Assembly: GCA_030018715.1 (NCBI GenBank)
Contig: JASEHN010000031.1
Location: 1 to 14,457 of the forward strand
Source of the DNA: Thermodesulfobacteriota bacterium
Lineage (GTDB): Bacteria > Desulfobacterota > SM23-61
Direction: 5' to 3'
DNA length: 14,457 bases
Under the pieces are notes generated by a model. It was not told the DNA's origin. It searched no databases and was given only the letters and a program-made list of their open reading frames with translations. Both the position numbers and the translations under genes were made by a program. This document shows positions 13,914 through 14,457 of this stretch, piece after piece. Numbering within the stretch: position 1 is the stretch's first letter; the number at the start of each line of letters is the position of its first letter.

Positions 13914-14327
13914 TTACTTGATAAGATTTTTGGCAATCCCTTCCTGAATTTTCTTAGAATATGCCTCATCTCCAAAGATCCCTATGCGTACTCTCGCCAT
14001 GGTGACATCCTTGGCCAAAGCCTCCAGGGCGATCTGAAAATCCTTTCCCTCTTCGGTCACTCCCTTGATCACCCGGTTCTGATCCAGATTGTCAATGGCT
14101 TTCTCCGTAGCCTTCATCTTCAACTCTTCCACCGCTGCTAGAGAGGCATTCCAGGCTTTTTCCATTGGAGCAGCATAGGCTTGCTTAAGATCGCCGCGGA
14201 TATATTCAGCGGCCCCTATGCCCACTCCGACTCCAGCTCCGGCGGCAAAGAATACCGCGCAACCAGTATTCCCTATTAACATGGAAGCCATCAAAACTAA
14301 TCCCAATCCTTTCTTCAAATAATTCAT
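13914..14327 (-). CDS. Small lipoprotein, DUF3568-like
   Basis: 137 residues. N-terminal KK then a hydrophobic segment and Cys23 as lipid site (GNTGC; Asn at -3 is unusual for a lipobox). Next come a Gly/Ala-rich stretch (FFAAGAGVGVGIGAAEYI, 26-43) and the family-like RGDLKQAYAAPMEKAWNAS...VEELK. Glycine-rich start plus a compact alpha/beta tail is typical of DUF3568, a family of unknown function frequent in deltaproteobacteria. AAAGGAGG lies before the ATG. It is the first gene seen in the group with the nitroreductase and macro genes. Confidence 0.75.
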   Translation of the reverse strand: MNYLKKGLGLVLMASMLIGNTGCAVFFAAGAGVGVGIGAAEYIRGDLKQAYAAPMEKAWNASLAAVEELKMKATEKAIDNLDQNRVIKGVTEEGKDFQIALEALAKDVTMARVRIGIFGDEAYSKKIQEGIAKNLIK

Positions 14328-14457
14328 CCCGCCCTCCTTTGTAATTGCCTACAAGTTAAGTGAACTAAAGTGCCTAAAGTTAAAAAAGGAAATTCCTATA
14401 CAATAAATTTATGGGTCTTCTCCCAATCGAGTGGGTAAATTTTGATAGAAAATGGGA
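14328..14457. other. Upstream region of the lipoprotein operon with 9-bp imperfect repeats
   Basis: AT-rich. Bases 14353-14388 fall into four 9-base rows ending in TAAGT, TAAAG, TAAAG and AAAAG; CTAAAGT occurs exactly twice, 9 bp apart (14365-14371, 14374-14380). Probably contains the operon promoter on the minus strand, but no strong box pair was found. Confidence 0.35.

Noticed and set aside
13272..14141. 289-residue open frame on the plus strand
   Set aside because: Antisense to the nitroreductase and lipoprotein genes, which have clear motifs. The frame itself has none.
1..14457. CRISPR array, tRNA or rRNA genes
   Set aside because: No regularly spaced repeat-spacer units and no recognisable tRNA or rRNA sequence were seen by eye; the tandem repeats present are 7-9 bp without spacers.

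Overview
The window reads as a piece of chromosome from an anaerobic, probably Desulfobacterota-type (deltaproteobacterial) bacterium. The reasons are a tungsten-type aldehyde:ferredoxin oxidoreductase, a flavin/Fe-S ene-reductase, a ferredoxin-fused nitroreductase, a TRAP carboxylate transporter and several copies of a short dispersed repeat of the CGTCATTCC...GGAATCCAG kind often seen in such genomes. The taxonomic call is inference; there is no rRNA or other phylogenetic marker. Every recognisable gene is on the minus strand, so the window is best read from high to low coordinates.

Right end (14457-12511): a small lipoprotein (DUF3568-like), a two-cluster ferredoxin/nitroreductase fusion and a macro-domain ADP-ribose hydrolase, with 9- and 11-nt gaps, probably one operon.

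Centre (12343-3685): a MITE-like repeat (12174-12342), then dctP-dctQ-dctM (TRAP transporter of the FcbT/TakP class), an AOR-family oxidoreductase, a MoaD/ThiS-like carrier, an acyl-CoA synthetase and an Old Yellow Enzyme-type reductase. This looks like an uptake and redox-activation module: import a carboxylate, activate it as CoA thioester, and interconvert acid/aldehyde or reduce C=C bonds with low-potential electrons. The substrate cannot be read from sequence. Several gene junctions carry a repeat or hairpin: a 25-nt hairpin between dctP and dctQ, 7-bp tandem repeats at the end of aor and before moaD, and a decayed MITE copy between moaD and the ligase.

Left end (3684-1): an accessory region. 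It holds a RES-domain NAD+-phosphorylase-type toxin with no visible antitoxin, a type II restriction-modification pair whose nuclease strongly resembles BstYI (RGATCY), and a decayed AAA ATPase gene whose Walker B motif is abutted by the end of another copy of the MITE-like repeat. A 73-bp direct repeat (about 77% identical) brackets the restriction-modification pair and may mark it as a mobile or recombining cassette.
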